Positions 44,231 to 56,142 are shown, counted from the stretch's first letter. The stretch: DNA of 64,000 nucleotides from Nisaea sp. (GCF_017640745.1 NZ_JAEPQA010000015.1:55703-119702); one strand, 5' to 3'. Made by a program: numbers and translations. Notes: a model not told the origin generated them from the letters alone.

Positions 44231-44956
44231 ATGGCGGCGGAGCGGAAAACCGGCAACAGCGGAGCTCTCGGACGAAAACGGAAGAGCACGCCCCTATCCA
44301 GCGAGACCATCGTGGCCGCCGCGATCGATCTGCTTGACCGCGAAGGCCTGGACAACTTCTCCATCCGCAACATCGCCAAGGCGCTGGGGGTCTATCCCAC
44401 CGCACTCTACTGGCATGTGCCGAGCCGCCATCTCCTGATCGCCCGCGTGATCGCGGCCCTCTTCGCCGATGTCCTCCCGAAGGAAAACCCGGACTGGCGC
44501 GTCTGGCTGAAAGAGCTGTTCCGCCGCTACCGCGACATCGTACGCATGCATCCCAACGTCGCCCCCCTGGTCGGCGGACATCTCGTTTCGAGCGCCAGCG
44601 TCGATCTGAAGCTCGTCGAAGCCATCCTCTCGACACTTGCAGGCGCCGGGTTCGAAGGCGAGCGGCTGTTGGCCGCCTATAACAGCATCATCGCCGGAAT
44701 GTGCGGCTATGCCACACAGGAGTTCGCGCACGTCTTTCCGGATCCGGAAGGTGAGCTCGAGACCTCTCTGACCGCCAGCGTCGAGGCCGCCGATCCGGCG
44801 CTCTATCCGACCTTGGCTGCAGAGCGGCGCCGGCTTCTGAACCGCGCCCTGATACTGCGCTGGCAGAACGGGAACCAGGCTTCTCTGGAAAGTGGATTCG
44901 AGATGTTTACGGACGCACTGATCGCCGGCCTCGAAATTCAGCTGGACCGTAGTTGA
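44231..44956 (+). CDS. TetR family transcriptional regulator
   Basis: A 241-residue repressor starting at ATG 44231. The N-terminal helix-turn-helix (VAAAIDLLDREGLDNFSIRN, then IAKALGVYPTALYWHVPSR) is classical. It is followed by a TetR_C-type ligand domain. Immediately downstream, before the aminotransferase gene, lies a perfect palindrome (44972-44990) that is the likely operator. It probably controls the aminotransferase in response to an unknown ligand. Confidence 0.88.
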   Translation: MAAERKTGNSGALGRKRKSTPLSSETIVAAAIDLLDREGLDNFSIRNIAKALGVYPTALYWHVPSRHLLIARVIAALFADVLPKENPDWRVWLKELFRRYRDIVRMHPNVAPLVGGHLVSSASVDLKLVEAILSTLAGAGFEGERLLAAYNSIIAGMCGYATQEFAHVFPDPEGELETSLTASVEAADPALYPTLAAERRRLLNRALILRWQNGNQASLESGFEMFTDALIAGLEIQLDRS

Positions 44957-44971
44957 GCGAGCGCGAACAGC

Positions 44972-44990
44972 TATTGTACACCGTACAATA
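44972..44990. promoter_or_regulatory. TetR-type operator, perfect palindrome
   Basis: TATTGTACACCGTACAATA: two exact 8-base arms with a 3-base centre, between the tetR and aminotransferase genes. Confidence 0.8.
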
Positions 44991-45042
44991 ATATGATTTC
45001 TTCGACGCGTTTTCGGCCTCGAAATCGCAATGGGAGCGCAGG

Positions 45043-46425
45043 GTGGCAAACGAACAGAGCAAAGCGTCCGGATCATTCGGCGACCGCGGCGGTCCGGTCG
45101 ACGTGTTTTACCTTCCCGACGGTGCGCCGCGGCGTCCGGTCGTCAGCCATGGCGACGGCGTCTGGCTCTGGGACACCGACGGCAACAAGTACATCGATGC
45201 CTGCTCCGGACCGGTGACCACCAATCTCGGCCATCGCAACATGCGGGTGGTCGAAGCCATGCGCGCGCAGGCGGAGAAAATCTGCTTCGCCGGCCGGCCG
45301 CATTTCGAGAACCAGCCGAACATCGATCTCGCCGACCTCGTGACGCGCCATGCCGGCCCCGGTTACGAGCGCGCCTTCTTCGTCTCCGGCGGATCGGAAG
45401 CGACGGAAGCGGCGATCAAGCTCGCCCGGCAATATGCCGTCTCCCGTGGCGAGCCCGACCGATGGAAGGTGCTCGGCCGGGATCCCGGATATCACGGTGC
45501 CTCGCTCGGCGCCGCCTCTGTCAGCGGCGACCCTGTCTCCGACTCGATCTTCGCCAAGGTCATGCAGGTGATGCCGAAGGTCCCGGCTCCCTTCGCCTAC
45601 AGGCTGCCGGAAAATCACGATGCGGACAGCTATGCCCGGCACTGTGCCGCCGCGCTTGAAGCGACCATCGTCGCGGAAGGCCCGCAGACCGTTCTCGCCT
45701 TCATCATGGAGCCGGTCGGCGGCCTCGCCACGGGAGCGCTTGTCGCGCCCGATCATTACTACAAGACCGTCCGCGAAATATGCGACCGGCATGGCGTGCT
45801 GCTGATCTATGACGAGGTGATGTGCGGTGCCGGACGCACGGGAACCTTCCTCTGCGCCGAACACTGGCCCGACGCGAAGCCAGACATCATCACGCTCGCC
45901 AAGGGCATCGCCGCGGGCTACACGCCGCTCGGCATGGTTCTGGCCTCCGCCGCCATGGTCGATACCGTCGCCCGGTCCGGCGGCTTCATGCACGGCCACA
46001 CCTATGCCGCCAATCCGCTGAGCTGCGCCGTCGGCCATGCGGTCGTGAGCGAGCTCATCGAGCGCGACCTGATGACGAACGCCGCGAGGATGGGGGAGCG
46101 ACTGCGCACTCGACTGCGGGAGATTCAGACTGGAAGCCGCGTCCTCGGCGACGTCCGCGGCATGGGTCTGCTGAACGCCATAGAAATCGTCATGGACCGG
46201 GAGACGAAACAAATCCCTCCGGCCTCGATGATGGCGGTGTTCCGCCTTATCGAAATCGGAATGCAGAACGGGCTTTTGCTCTACTCGCGGCGGACGGCGA
46301 ACGGGAAATACGGCGAATGGCTCATGGTGACGCCGCCGCTGATCGTAACGGAAGAGGAAGTCGACGAGATCGCGGAGCGGCTCGCCAAGACGCTCCACAG
46401 GTTCGAGAAAGAAATCGCCGCCTGA
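45043..46425 (+). CDS. Class III PLP-dependent aminotransferase
   Basis: A 460-residue enzyme with GTG start (VANEQSKASGS). FFVSGGSEATEAAIKLARQY, IYDEVMCGAGRTGTF, and the PLP-Lys loop ITLAKGIAAGYTPLGMV place it in the class III family (omega-amino acid, acetylornithine or 2,2-dialkylglycine type). GHTYAANPLSCAVG near residue 330 is typical. Presumably repressed by the adjacent TetR. Substrate unknown. Confidence 0.87.
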   Translation: MANEQSKASGSFGDRGGPVDVFYLPDGAPRRPVVSHGDGVWLWDTDGNKYIDACSGPVTTNLGHRNMRVVEAMRAQAEKICFAGRPHFENQPNIDLADLVTRHAGPGYERAFFVSGGSEATEAAIKLARQYAVSRGEPDRWKVLGRDPGYHGASLGAASVSGDPVSDSIFAKVMQVMPKVPAPFAYRLPENHDADSYARHCAAALEATIVAEGPQTVLAFIMEPVGGLATGALVAPDHYYKTVREICDRHGVLLIYDEVMCGAGRTGTFLCAEHWPDAKPDIITLAKGIAAGYTPLGMVLASAAMVDTVARSGGFMHGHTYAANPLSCAVGHAVVSELIERDLMTNAARMGERLRTRLREIQTGSRVLGDVRGMGLLNAIEIVMDRETKQIPPASMMAVFRLIEIGMQNGLLLYSRRTANGKYGEWLMVTPPLIVTEEEVDEIAERLAKTLHRFEKEIAA

Positions 46426-46435
46426 TACGGCATCC

Positions 46436-46471
46436 CGGCACCGGGGCGGATCGTTTATCGCCCCGGTGCCG
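46436..46471. terminator. Strong hairpin between convergent genes
   Basis: A 13-bp perfect stem CGGCACCGGGGCG / CGCCCCGGTGCCG with a 10-base loop separates the convergent aminotransferase and chemoreceptor genes. No T-run follows. Confidence 0.7.
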
Positions 46472-46481
46472 AATATGCGGA

Positions 46482-47984
46482 TTACATTGCGCGGACCCGG
46501 GCCAGAAACTGCTCGACCTGCTGGTTAAGTTCACCAGCTTGCGACGAAAGAGATTGCGCGTAGTTCAGTACTGTCGTGGCGGATTCGCCGCTCTCATGGG
46601 TTGCCTGGGCGACGCCACTGATATTGACGGACACTTCCTGAGTCGCTGCAGACTGTTCCTCGACGGCACTTGAGATCGTCGTGCCGATCTCGTTCACCTG
46701 GGCAATGATCTTGGCGATTTCGCCAATCGAATCCGCCGTCGTCTGGGTCGAGTCCTGAATGCCTTTGACCTGCTGGGCGATCTCCTCCGTCGCCGTGGCG
46801 GTCTGGTTTGCCAGGTTCTTCACCTCAGAAGCGACGACAGCGAAGCCTTTTCCGGCCTCTCCTGCCCGAGCCGCTTCGATCGTCGCGTTCAGCGCCAGCA
46901 GGTTGGTCTGTTCCGCGATTTCGGCGATGATCTTCGTGATCTCTCCCACCTTCTGCGCCGCGCTCAGGAGTTCGGATACCATCTTCTCGGACTTGTCTGC
47001 CGCATCGACCGCGCTGCCGACGGCCCGGGTCGATTCAGCGATCTGCCGGGCGATCTCGTTCACCGACGCGGTCAGCTCCTCGGTCGCGGAAGACACTGTC
47101 GCGGACTGCTGGTTGGCCTGCTCGGCGTTGGCGGCCAGCGTCTGCGCCGTCATTTCGAGATCTCCGGAGGACGCCGCCACGCTCTCGACCGTACGCTTCA
47201 CGCCCTGTTCGAAGGCATCGGCAAGCTCCGCATTCTCCTGCTTGCGCTTGGTCAGATCTGTCGCGAACTTGACGACCTTGAGAGGCTTGCCGTTGGGATC
47301 GAGGATCGGGTTGTAGGAGGCCTCGATCCAGACCTCCTTGCCGCCCTTGCCGATCCGCCTGTATTGACCGGCCGCGAATTCACCCGCCCGAAGCTTTTCC
47401 CAGAAACCCTTGTATTCCGCGCTCTGCGCATAGCCGGGCTCGGCAAACATGCTGTGATGCTTGCCGACGACTTCGTTCAGGCCATAGCCCATCGTCTTCA
47501 GGAAATTCTCGTTCGCAGTGATGATCGTTCCGTCCAGTTCGAATTCGATGACGGCCTGGGAACGCCGGATCGCCTCGATCTGACCGACCAGCAAGGCTTG
47601 CTGCTTGGTCTTTTCGGTAATGTCGGTCGCGAACTTGACGATCTTGTAGGGGCGGCCCGAACCGTTCGATATCGGATTGTACGATGCTTCGATCCAGACT
47701 TCCTTCCCGCCTTTCCCGATCCGCTTGTACTGCGCGGCCTTGTACTTCCCGGCGCGCAGATCTTCCCAGAACGCACGGTACTCGGCGCTGTCCTTGTAGC
47801 CCGGTTCCGCAAACATGCTGTGATGCTTGCCGACAATTTCCTTCAGACTGTATCCCATCGTCTTCAGGAAGTTCGCGTTGGCTGTAATGATCGTACCGTC
47901 CGGCTGGAACTCGATGATCGCTTGCGATTTGTCGAGCGCGTCAAGTTTCGCCGCGGCGTCGCCACGGCCGAACATAAAGGTCAT
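46482..47984 (-). CDS. Soluble methyl-accepting chemotaxis protein with two PAS domains
   Basis: A 500-residue protein starting at ATG 47984, preceded by GGGGA. Two near-identical PAS domains (each with IIEF or VIEF, [40 protein letters not shown]) occupy about residues 10-245, and the signalling domain follows with the conserved tip [31 protein letters not shown]. No transmembrane segment is present, so it is cytoplasmic. The PAS repeats probably sense redox or energy state through a cofactor. Confidence 0.88.
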   Translation of the reverse strand: MTFMFGRGDAAAKLDALDKSQAIIEFQPDGTIITANANFLKTMGYSLKEIVGKHHSMFAEPGYKDSAEYRAFWEDLRAGKYKAAQYKRIGKGGKEVWIEASYNPISNGSGRPYKIVKFATDITEKTKQQALLVGQIEAIRRSQAVIEFELDGTIITANENFLKTMGYGLNEVVGKHHSMFAEPGYAQSAEYKGFWEKLRAGEFAAGQYRRIGKGGKEVWIEASYNPILDPNGKPLKVVKFATDLTKRKQENAELADAFEQGVKRTVESVAASSGDLEMTAQTLAANAEQANQQSATVSSATEELTASVNEIARQIAESTRAVGSAVDAADKSEKMVSELLSAAQKVGEITKIIAEIAEQTNLLALNATIEAARAGEAGKGFAVVASEVKNLANQTATATEEIAQQVKGIQDSTQTTADSIGEIAKIIAQVNEIGTTISSAVEEQSAATQEVSVNISGVAQATHESGESATTVLNYAQSLSSQAGELNQQVEQFLARVRAM

Positions 47985-48389
47985 ATCCGGTCCCCAAGGT
48001 GTATTCTTCGTTATTAACCCTCCTTTACGCATGGCTTTGGCGTACAGATCACAAGCAGTCATAATTCAATATTCACACACTCAAATAATCTCCAAACGTA
48101 CACTGGAAACTGAGAGTCCATCTATTATAAATAATTTTTATTTACTATATTTTAAATCAAAAGTAGCAAACGCAGCCAACAGGACCCTGCCGCGATTCAG
48201 CTGCAGTACCCAGAGGCTGTAGACTTCCCAGGCAGGTCGCTTCCGGGAACCCTGCCAGGCGATGGATTTCTTCCCCGATTGTCTTTGACGGACCTTATGT
48301 TTATATGGAGCGCGCATTTCCTGCCGCCGCGGCGGCGGGCGCTCCGCATCCCGGAAACCGACCGCCAGACCGATGAGGCGGGGAACCCC
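47985..48389. other. AT-rich intergenic region upstream of purC
   Basis: About 400 bases between divergent genes. An unusually AT-rich tract (about 48120-48170, many TTTA/TATT words) is followed by GC-rich sequence. Open frames here have no good start. A candidate purC promoter is listed separately. Confidence 0.6.
48279..48307 (+). promoter_or_regulatory. Candidate purC promoter
   Basis: TTGTCT, 17 bases, then TATATG, about 80 bases before the purC ATG. Imperfect but the only well-spaced pair found there. Confidence 0.35.
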
Positions 48390-49154
48390 ATGGCAAGACG
48401 CAGAAAACTCTACGAAGGCAAGGCCAAAGACCTTTACGAGGGGCCCGAGCCAGGCACGATCATTCAGTATTTCAAGGATGATGCGACCGCGTTCAACAAC
48501 GAGAAGCACGGTGTGATCACCGGCAAGGGCGTGTTGAACAACCGGATCAGCGAATACCTGATGACGCGGCTTTCCGAAATCGGGATTCCGACGCATTTCG
48601 TGCGCCGCCTGAACATGCGCGAGCAGCTCGTGCGCGAGGTCGAGATCATCCCGGTCGAGGTCGTCGTCCGCAACGTCGCCGCCGGCTCCATCGCAAAGCG
48701 TTTCGGGATCGAGGAAGGCACCCTGCTGCCGCGCTCGATCATCGAGTACTATTACAAGTCCGACGAGCTCGGCGACCCGATGGTCGCGGAAGAGCACATC
48801 ACCGCCTTCGGCTGGGCGACGACGCAGGACATCGACGACATCATCGCGCTGTCGCTGAGGGTCAACGATTTCCTGACCGGCCTTTTCGTGGGCGTCGGCC
48901 TCCGGCTCGTCGATCTCAAGCTCGAGTTCGGCCGTTACTATACCGAGGATACGCTGCAGATCGTGCTCGCGGACGAGATCAGCCCGGATAATTGCCGGCT
49001 CTGGGACACCAAGACCGACGAGAAATTGGACAAGGACCGTTTCCGCCGCGATCTCGGCGGTGTCCGCGAAGCCTACCAGGAAGTCGCGCGCCGGCTCGGC
49101 GTGCTGCCCGAAGCGGGTCCGATGGACCTCAAGGGCCCGAAAGCCATTCAGTAA
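48390..49154 (+). CDS. purC: Phosphoribosylaminoimidazole-succinocarboxamide synthase
   Basis: A 254-residue SAICAR synthetase. Start ATG 48390 follows [58 protein letters not shown] and [12 protein letters not shown] are all family signatures. It makes SAICAR from CAIR and aspartate, the step after PurE/PurK, and is followed by purS. Confidence 0.97.
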   Translation: MARRRKLYEGKAKDLYEGPEPGTIIQYFKDDATAFNNEKHGVITGKGVLNNRISEYLMTRLSEIGIPTHFVRRLNMREQLVREVEIIPVEVVVRNVAAGSIAKRFGIEEGTLLPRSIIEYYYKSDELGDPMVAEEHITAFGWATTQDIDDIIALSLRVNDFLTGLFVGVGLRLVDLKLEFGRYYTEDTLQIVLADEISPDNCRLWDTKTDEKLDKDRFRRDLGGVREAYQEVARRLGVLPEAGPMDLKGPKAIQ

Positions 49155-49195
49155 GCCGCACGGCGGCACCGGAACGAAGCGAAATTGGTGAGAAG

Positions 49196-49438
49196 ATGAA
49201 AGCCACGGTTCACGTCACCCTCAAGAACGGCGTCCTCGATCCCCAGGGCAAGGCCATCGAACATGCGCTCGGCGCGCTTGGCTTTGCCGGCGTCGACCAG
49301 GTCCGTCAGGGCAAGTTCCTGGAGCTCAAGCTCGATGAGACCGACAAGGAAAAGGCGCGCGCGCAGGTGACCGCCATGTGCGAGAAGCTGCTCGCCAACA
49401 CCGTGATCGAGAATTACACTGTCGAGATCGAGGGTTGA
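49196..49438 (+). CDS. purS: FGAM synthase PurS subunit
   Basis: An 80-residue subunit starting at ATG 49196, 41 bases after purC. KATVHVTLKNGVLDPQGKA, VRQGKFLELKLDE and the terminal NTVIENYTVEI fit PurS, which transfers ammonia between the glutaminase PurQ and the small PurL. Confidence 0.96.
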   Translation: MKATVHVTLKNGVLDPQGKAIEHALGALGFAGVDQVRQGKFLELKLDETDKEKARAQVTAMCEKLLANTVIENYTVEIEG

Positions 49439-49445
49439 AGACGCC

Positions 49446-50879
49446 TCAGGCGTCCAGTTCCTCGCTCATGACGTAGCGGTTCTTCCCGCTTTTCTTCGCC
49501 ACATACATGGCCTTGTCGGCGCGTTTGATGACTGATTCAGGCGTGTCCGAAGCGCCGTTGAAGAAGGCAATGCCGACGCTTGCGCCGATCGTCGCGTTCC
49601 CTTCAGGGAACTCGAACCTTTCGGTGAAGCAGTTCAGCAGCCGGTCGGCGAGCGGCACCGCGGCTTCCCGGAAGCCCAATCCGCAAAGCACCACGAGGAA
49701 TTCGTCGCCGCCGATCCGGGCGACCGTGTCGACTTCCCGGAAGCATGAACTCATGCGCCGTGCCGCCTCTTTCAGCACTACGTCTCCGGCATCGTGCCCG
49801 AATGTGTCGTTGACCACCTTGAAGCCGTCGAGATCGACATAGAACACGGCGGTCAGCGTTTGCTGCCGCTTGGCAAAGGCCGTCGCGAGCAGCAAGCGGT
49901 CCATGCAGAGACGCGACGTCGGCAATCCCGTGAGCCCGTCGTAATTGGCCAGTTCCGCCATCCTGCGTTCCGACTCGGACAGGCGGATTGCAAGCGATTC
50001 GAGCTCCGCCGCCTGGTCCGCCATCCGGTCCTCGCGATCGCGCAGTTCGAGAATCTGGATCTCGAGTTCCTCCCGGCTGCGGATCTGCTTGCGCTCGAGT
50101 TCGACCCGGTCGGTGATCTCGTAAACCCAGCCGAGCACGCAATCCTCGCCGTCATAGACGAACGGCCGGCACGACAGCAGAACCCAGAATGGCGTTCCGT
50201 CCTTCCGAACGAACTCGACCTCTCTGTTCTCCACGGCGCCGGTCTTGGTCATCTCCTGCATGAGGCGCTCACGAACCGACGGGTCCGCATAATGGGACGC
50301 GGCTTTGACGCCTACGAGTTCATCGACGCCGTAGCCACACATTTCCTGGATCTTGCGGTTTGAATAGCGCCGGCGCCCGTCCGATCCGACGATATTCACG
50401 CCGATCGGACTATGGTCGAGAATCTCGAGCACGCGTCGCTCGTGCTCGGCCCGCGCCTGTTCCGAGCGGGCGCGCTCCGTGACGTCGATAAAGGTCAGCA
50501 GGTAACCGGTTCCGGGAACCGCGCAACCCTGGACCTCCTGGATCGTGTCCCCTACCGGGATGCACAGCGCTCCCAACGCACGACCCGCCTCGACATGTTC
50601 GATGATTTCAGCGGCACAACCGATTCCGGATATCGTTCCGGCCAATGTCGGAACCGCAGGCGGCACGGCGTCGTCCGGAGCAAAAAGCTCTTTGAACTTG
50701 CGATTGGCGGCGACGACGGCGAGTTCCTCGTCGACCACCAAGATGCCTTGCCCGATGGCATCAAGGATCGATTCCAGAAGCGGGAAGCAATCGACGTCCC
50801 CGACTTCGACCTGATGCAACACCACGCCCCCCCGCCTTTCACCAGCGCCCCAACATACACTGGTATTAAAGCACATCAT
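49446..50879 (-). CDS. PAS-PAS-GGDEF diguanylate cyclase
   Basis: A 477-residue soluble protein, antisense to and inside the purine group. Two PAS-like domains (LLESILDAIGQGILVVDEEL and ILDHSPIGVNIVGSDGRRRYS with a PAC-type segment at VEFVRKDGTPFWVLL) are followed by a coiled linker and a GGDEF domain with an intact GGDEF motif (RIGGDEFLVV) and the I-site REVD, which gives product inhibition. It should make c-di-GMP. The start may instead be GTG at 50822-50825, where AAAGGCGGGG gives a better ribosome-binding site. Confidence 0.87.
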   Translation of the reverse strand: MMCFNTSVCWGAGERRGGVVLHQVEVGDVDCFPLLESILDAIGQGILVVDEELAVVAANRKFKELFAPDDAVPPAVPTLAGTISGIGCAAEIIEHVEAGRALGALCIPVGDTIQEVQGCAVPGTGYLLTFIDVTERARSEQARAEHERRVLEILDHSPIGVNIVGSDGRRRYSNRKIQEMCGYGVDELVGVKAASHYADPSVRERLMQEMTKTGAVENREVEFVRKDGTPFWVLLSCRPFVYDGEDCVLGWVYEITDRVELERKQIRSREELEIQILELRDREDRMADQAAELESLAIRLSESERRMAELANYDGLTGLPTSRLCMDRLLLATAFAKRQQTLTAVFYVDLDGFKVVNDTFGHDAGDVVLKEAARRMSSCFREVDTVARIGGDEFLVVLCGLGFREAAVPLADRLLNCFTERFEFPEGNATIGASVGIAFFNGASDTPESVIKRADKAMYVAKKSGKNRYVMSEELDA

Positions 50880-51079
50880 CTCGCCGGGCCGGATGCCGCG
50901 TCAATCTGCATCTGCAATTTCAGCCCGTTGTCCGCTTTGAGGTCCCAAACGGTCAGCGACGCAGGAAGCTTCCCCGATCGCCGTGATAGCAGCGTGAATC
51001 CGGCAACACCGCTTGCACTTGGCCGCCGCCTCCCGTACTTTCCGCCGCGCTGACCCAGCCCCAATCGAGAGGCCCCGCG

Positions 51080-51765
51080 TTGAAATCAGCCATCATCGTT
51101 TTTCCCGGCACCAACAGAGAGCGCGACATGGCTGTTGCGCTGCAACAGGCCAGCGGGAAAGCGCCGCACATGGTGTGGCACCGAGACACCGACATCCCCG
51201 ATGTGGACCTGATCGTGGTCCCGGGCGGCTTTTCCTACGGCGACTATCTGCGGGCCGGCGCCATCGCCGCCCATTCGCCGGTCCTGAGAAGCCTGAAGGA
51301 AAAGGCCGACAAGGGCATCCCGGTCATGGGGGTCTGCAACGGCTTCCAGGTGCTGACGGAAACCGGGCTGCTGCCGGGTGTACTGATGCGCAATGCGGGC
51401 CTGAAGTTCATCTGCCGCAATGTCGGGCTGAAGGTCGAGACCAGCCAGTCGCTCTTCACCGGCGGCTACGAGGACGGTCAGGTGCTGTCCATCCCGGTCG
51501 CCCATCATGACGGCAATTACTTCGCCGACGAGAAGACCCTCGACGAGATCGAGCAGAACGGCCAGGTGGCCTTCCGCTATGTCGACGAGAACGGCGCGAT
51601 GAACGCGGCCGGCAATCCGAACGGCTCCGCCCGCAACATCGCCGGCGTCTTCAACAAGGAAAAGACCGTGCTCGGCTTCATGCCGCACCCGGAAAACGCA
51701 ATCGACAGCGCGGTCGGCGGCACAGACGGCCGCGGCCTCTTCGACGGACTGGTGAGGGCCCTTTC

Positions 51766-51769
<4 letters not shown>
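51080..51769 (+). CDS. purQ: FGAM synthase glutaminase subunit PurQ
   Basis: A 229-residue class I glutamine amidotransferase. The nucleophilic Cys is in [14 protein letters not shown], the catalytic His and Glu near the C-terminus in [11 protein letters not shown]. It supplies ammonia to PurL through PurS. It overlaps purL by 4 bases (GTGA), so the two are translationally coupled. Confidence 0.97.
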
Positions 51770-53976
<2,207 letters not shown>

Positions 53977-54009
53977 GACCGACAAGAAACGAAGCAGGGA
54001 CAAAAACAC

Positions 54010-54243
54010 ATGGCAATGGAAGCCGGAGAGATCGAACGCCTCATCAAGGAGACGTTCCCCGATGCCCAGGTCACGATCGAGGATCTGCGCGGGGATGGCG
54101 ATCATTATGCCTGCCATGTTCTCTCCTCCGCCTTTGAAGGCAAGACCCGTATCCAGCAGCACCAGATGGTCTACCAGGCCCTGCAGGGCCGCATGGGCAC
54201 CGAGTTGCACGCCCTGGCACTGCAGACCGGCACGCCCGGCTGA
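54010..54243 (+). CDS. BolA family protein
   Basis: A 77-residue protein of the BolA/IbaG type (IERLIKETFPDAQVTIEDLRG, CHVLSSAFEGKTRIQQHQMV, QALQGRMGTELHALAL). It binds monothiol glutaredoxin in [2Fe-2S] cluster trafficking, and grxD follows, the usual partner in Alphaproteobacteria. Confidence 0.95.
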   Translation: MAMEAGEIERLIKETFPDAQVTIEDLRGDGDHYACHVLSSAFEGKTRIQQHQMVYQALQGRMGTELHALALQTGTPG

Positions 54244-54302
54244 ACGGACTTTGCTATAATTATTTGACTGAACGGCACACGGACCTAGGAAAGGACCCCG
54301 CC

Positions 54303-54650
54303 ATGCTCGACGACGCAACCCGCCAGCGTATCCAGAACGAAATCGACTCGACCGACGTGGTCCTGTTCATGAAGGGCACCCCGGTCTTCCCGCAATGCGG
54401 CTTCTCCGCCGCCGTGGTCGGCGTGCTCAGCCATGTTGGCGTGAAGTTCAAGGGCATCAACGTGCTTGAGGATCCGGCGATCCGCGAAGGGATCAAGGAA
54501 TTCTCCAACTGGCCGACCATTCCGCAGCTCTATGTGAAGAACGAGTTCGTCGGCGGCTGCGACATCATCCGCGAAATGTACGAGACCGGCGAGCTGCTCG
54601 AGATGCTGAACACCAAGGGCATCGACGTGCAGATCGGCGCGGACGCGTAA
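54303..54650 (+). CDS. grxD: Monothiol glutaredoxin Grx4 type
   Basis: A 115-residue monothiol glutaredoxin starting at ATG 54303. The CGFS active site (Cys32 in FPQCGFSAAV) and NWPTIPQLYVKNEFVGGCDII, with the cis-Pro loop, are diagnostic. It assembles and transfers [2Fe-2S] clusters with BolA. Confidence 0.97.
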   Translation: MLDDATRQRIQNEIDSTDVVLFMKGTPVFPQCGFSAAVVGVLSHVGVKFKGINVLEDPAIREGIKEFSNWPTIPQLYVKNEFVGGCDIIREMYETGELLEMLNTKGIDVQIGADA

Positions 54651-54661
54651 AAAATACTCAC

Positions 54662-54746
54662 GCCGTTATCCCGGCCGCAGAGCCGGGACCTTGTCGAACG
54701 CGGTGAGCGGCGGCAAAAGATCCCGGATCAAGTCCTGGATGACGAT
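54662..54746. repeat. Dispersed palindromic repeat, copy 2
   Basis: Arms GCCGTTATCCCGG...GAGCCGGGACC and GATCCCGGATCAAG...TGGATGACG, after grxD and before a terminator; same family as the 21771 and 55434 copies. Confidence 0.7.
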
Positions 54747-54753
54747 TAAACAG

Positions 54754-54779
54754 AAAAGGGCCGCTTCCGCGGCCCTTTT
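54754..54779. terminator. Intrinsic terminator after grxD
   Basis: An 11-bp stem AAAAGGGCCGC / GCGGCCCTTTT with TTCC loop and T-rich continuation; works for grxD and, in the other direction, for the following minus-strand gene. Confidence 0.85.
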
Positions 54780-54807
54780 CTTTTGCTCGTCCGAAGGCGC
54801 TGCAACC

Positions 54808-55188
54808 TCACTTGGTCGCGTCGCAGGTATCCTGCAGCAGCACCTGATCGCCCTGGAGGACGCTCAGGGTGCGGTCGCTCTCCTGGAACCGCAGCGTCAG
54901 TACGGCGCCCTCGCCCGCTTCCCCGGTCACCTTGCTCTGCTTGAAATTGCAGAGGTAGCCAACGAGACCGAGTGCGACGGTCTCGATCTTGCCCTCGACC
55001 GGCGCCGAGGTCGCGCCCTTTTCGACCGAGACGACGTCGCCGTCCTCGCCGACCCCGACCTGGATGAAACTGACCAGTGCGGTCTCGTTGACGATGAGAT
55101 TCTTGCGGACAGGCAGATCAGCGGCCTGGCCCGCCGCGCCGCCGACGAGGACGAGCGCCACAACACCTGGAACCACTTTCAGAAACAT
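54808..55188 (-). CDS. Exported hypothetical protein
   Basis: A 126-residue protein starting at ATG 55188, with GGGAGCAAGAGA upstream; this choice puts the signal peptide (FLKVVPGVVALVLVGGAAGQA) first. The mature part of about 105 residues is beta-rich (NETALVSFIQVGVGEDGDVV) with two Cys (YLCNFKQ and QDTCDATK). Function unknown. Confidence 0.65.
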   Translation of the reverse strand: MFLKVVPGVVALVLVGGAAGQAADLPVRKNLIVNETALVSFIQVGVGEDGDVVSVEKGATSAPVEGKIETVALGLVGYLCNFKQSKVTGEAGEGAVLTLRFQESDRTLSVLQGDQVLLQDTCDATK

Positions 55189-55498
55189 TCTCTTGCTCCC
55201 TTGCGCCCGCGGCGGCAGGTCGCACTCCGGCGACGGTCCGGCGGGACGCTTCATCAGCGTTCTTTTTCGGTAGAGATGCCGGCCGCAGGTTTCAGGATTC
55301 TTGTTTTGACTGCCTCTTGCAATCGGCAAGAGCGTATTCTACGATGGAAGACAAAAGAGCGATATTTATTTCTTGTTCCAAGAAAACACGAAAAAGAGAG
55401 AAAGTTTTCGTACTCCCTTAAATTTACAAAGAACCGTCATCCCGCCTGCAGAGCAGGGACCTCATCGAACGTCGAGCTTCTCGCAGGAAGGTCCCTGA
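55189..55498. other. Intergenic region, partly AT-rich, containing part of repeat copy 3
   Basis: A stretch of about 310 bases. The left half is GC-rich; 55330-55430 is AT-rich and featureless; the right end carries most of the third palindromic repeat. No credible open frame or promoter is seen. Confidence 0.55.
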
Positions 55499-55516
55499 TC
55501 AGGACCGGGATGACGA
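55434..55516. repeat. Dispersed palindromic repeat, copy 3 (reaches the marR stop)
   Basis: Arms CCGTCATCCCG...GCAGGGACC and GGTCCCTGATC...CGGGATGACGA. Its right end overlaps the 3' end of the minus-strand marR gene, so the repeat supplies the last codons of that protein. Confidence 0.75.
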
Positions 55517-56053
55517 TTGGGGGGAGCCCCCCTCTTCCCGGTCCTCCCCATTCAGCGCGTCGAGATTGTCCAGGAAGCGCGCGAGGTAACCGTTCAGCCG
55601 TCCGACATCCTCTTCCGAGAAACCGTCCAGCAACTTCCTTTGGCGTTCCAGCGCGACATCCAGCACTTCGGCGTGGAGTGCATGGCCTTTCGCGGTCAGG
55701 TACCAGTCACGCCGCCGCGCGCTGTCGTCCGGTGCGGCGAGACCGTCCGCCTCGAGCCGCTTCAGGCAGCGGCTGACCGCGGCCTTGTCGATGCCGATGG
55801 TGCGCGCGGCATGGCTGACGCTGCTGCCCGGCTCGCGGGTCAGCATCACCAGCATGCGCCAGTCCATCGCGCCGATGCCAAACCGCTCCTGGTAATGCCG
55901 GGCCGCGCTGCGGGTGAAACGATTGGCGGCGAAGGTCAGCAGCACGGTCGGCGTACGGCGGAAGCTCAGCGTCTCCTGCGCCTCCCCGCCCGCTTCGTCT
56001 GCGATGGAAACGAGGAAAAGAGAGTCCGGGAGATCGTTGGTCTCGTCCGCCAT
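55499..56053 (-). CDS. MarR family transcriptional regulator
   Basis: A 184-residue regulator starting at ATG 56053 with AAGG upstream. FGIGAMDWRMLVMLTREPGS, AARTIGIDKAAVSRCLKRLE and DDSARRRDWYLTAKG give the winged HTH typical of MarR. The last residues (SPQSSSRS) are derived from the repeat at 55434. It is divergent from the ferredoxin gene; two palindromes in the shared promoter are probable operators. It likely senses an aromatic or lipophilic ligand. Confidence 0.88.
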   Translation of the reverse strand: MADETNDLPDSLFLVSIADEAGGEAQETLSFRRTPTVLLTFAANRFTRSAARHYQERFGIGAMDWRMLVMLTREPGSSVSHAARTIGIDKAAVSRCLKRLEADGLAAPDDSARRRDWYLTAKGHALHAEVLDVALERQRKLLDGFSEEDVGRLNGYLARFLDNLDALNGEDREEGGSPQSSSRS

Positions 56054-56104
56054 CGCGCGCCTTTTGGTTCCCTGCATGAAGGCGCCAGCATCCCAGAGAG
56101 AGCC

Positions 56105-56117
56105 TGTTGACTCAACA
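56105..56117. promoter_or_regulatory. MarR operator candidate 1
   Basis: TGTTGACTCAACA, a perfect palindrome (TGTTGA, C, TCAACA) in the divergent marR/ferredoxin promoter. Confidence 0.65.
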
Positions 56118-56126
56118 ACACAGCTC

Positions 56127-56142
56127 TGTTGACATGACAACA
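56127..56142. promoter_or_regulatory. MarR operator candidate 2
   Basis: TGTTGACATGACAACA; the outer TGTTG and CAACA arms pair exactly. It lies 22 bases (about two helical turns) from the first site. Confidence 0.65.
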
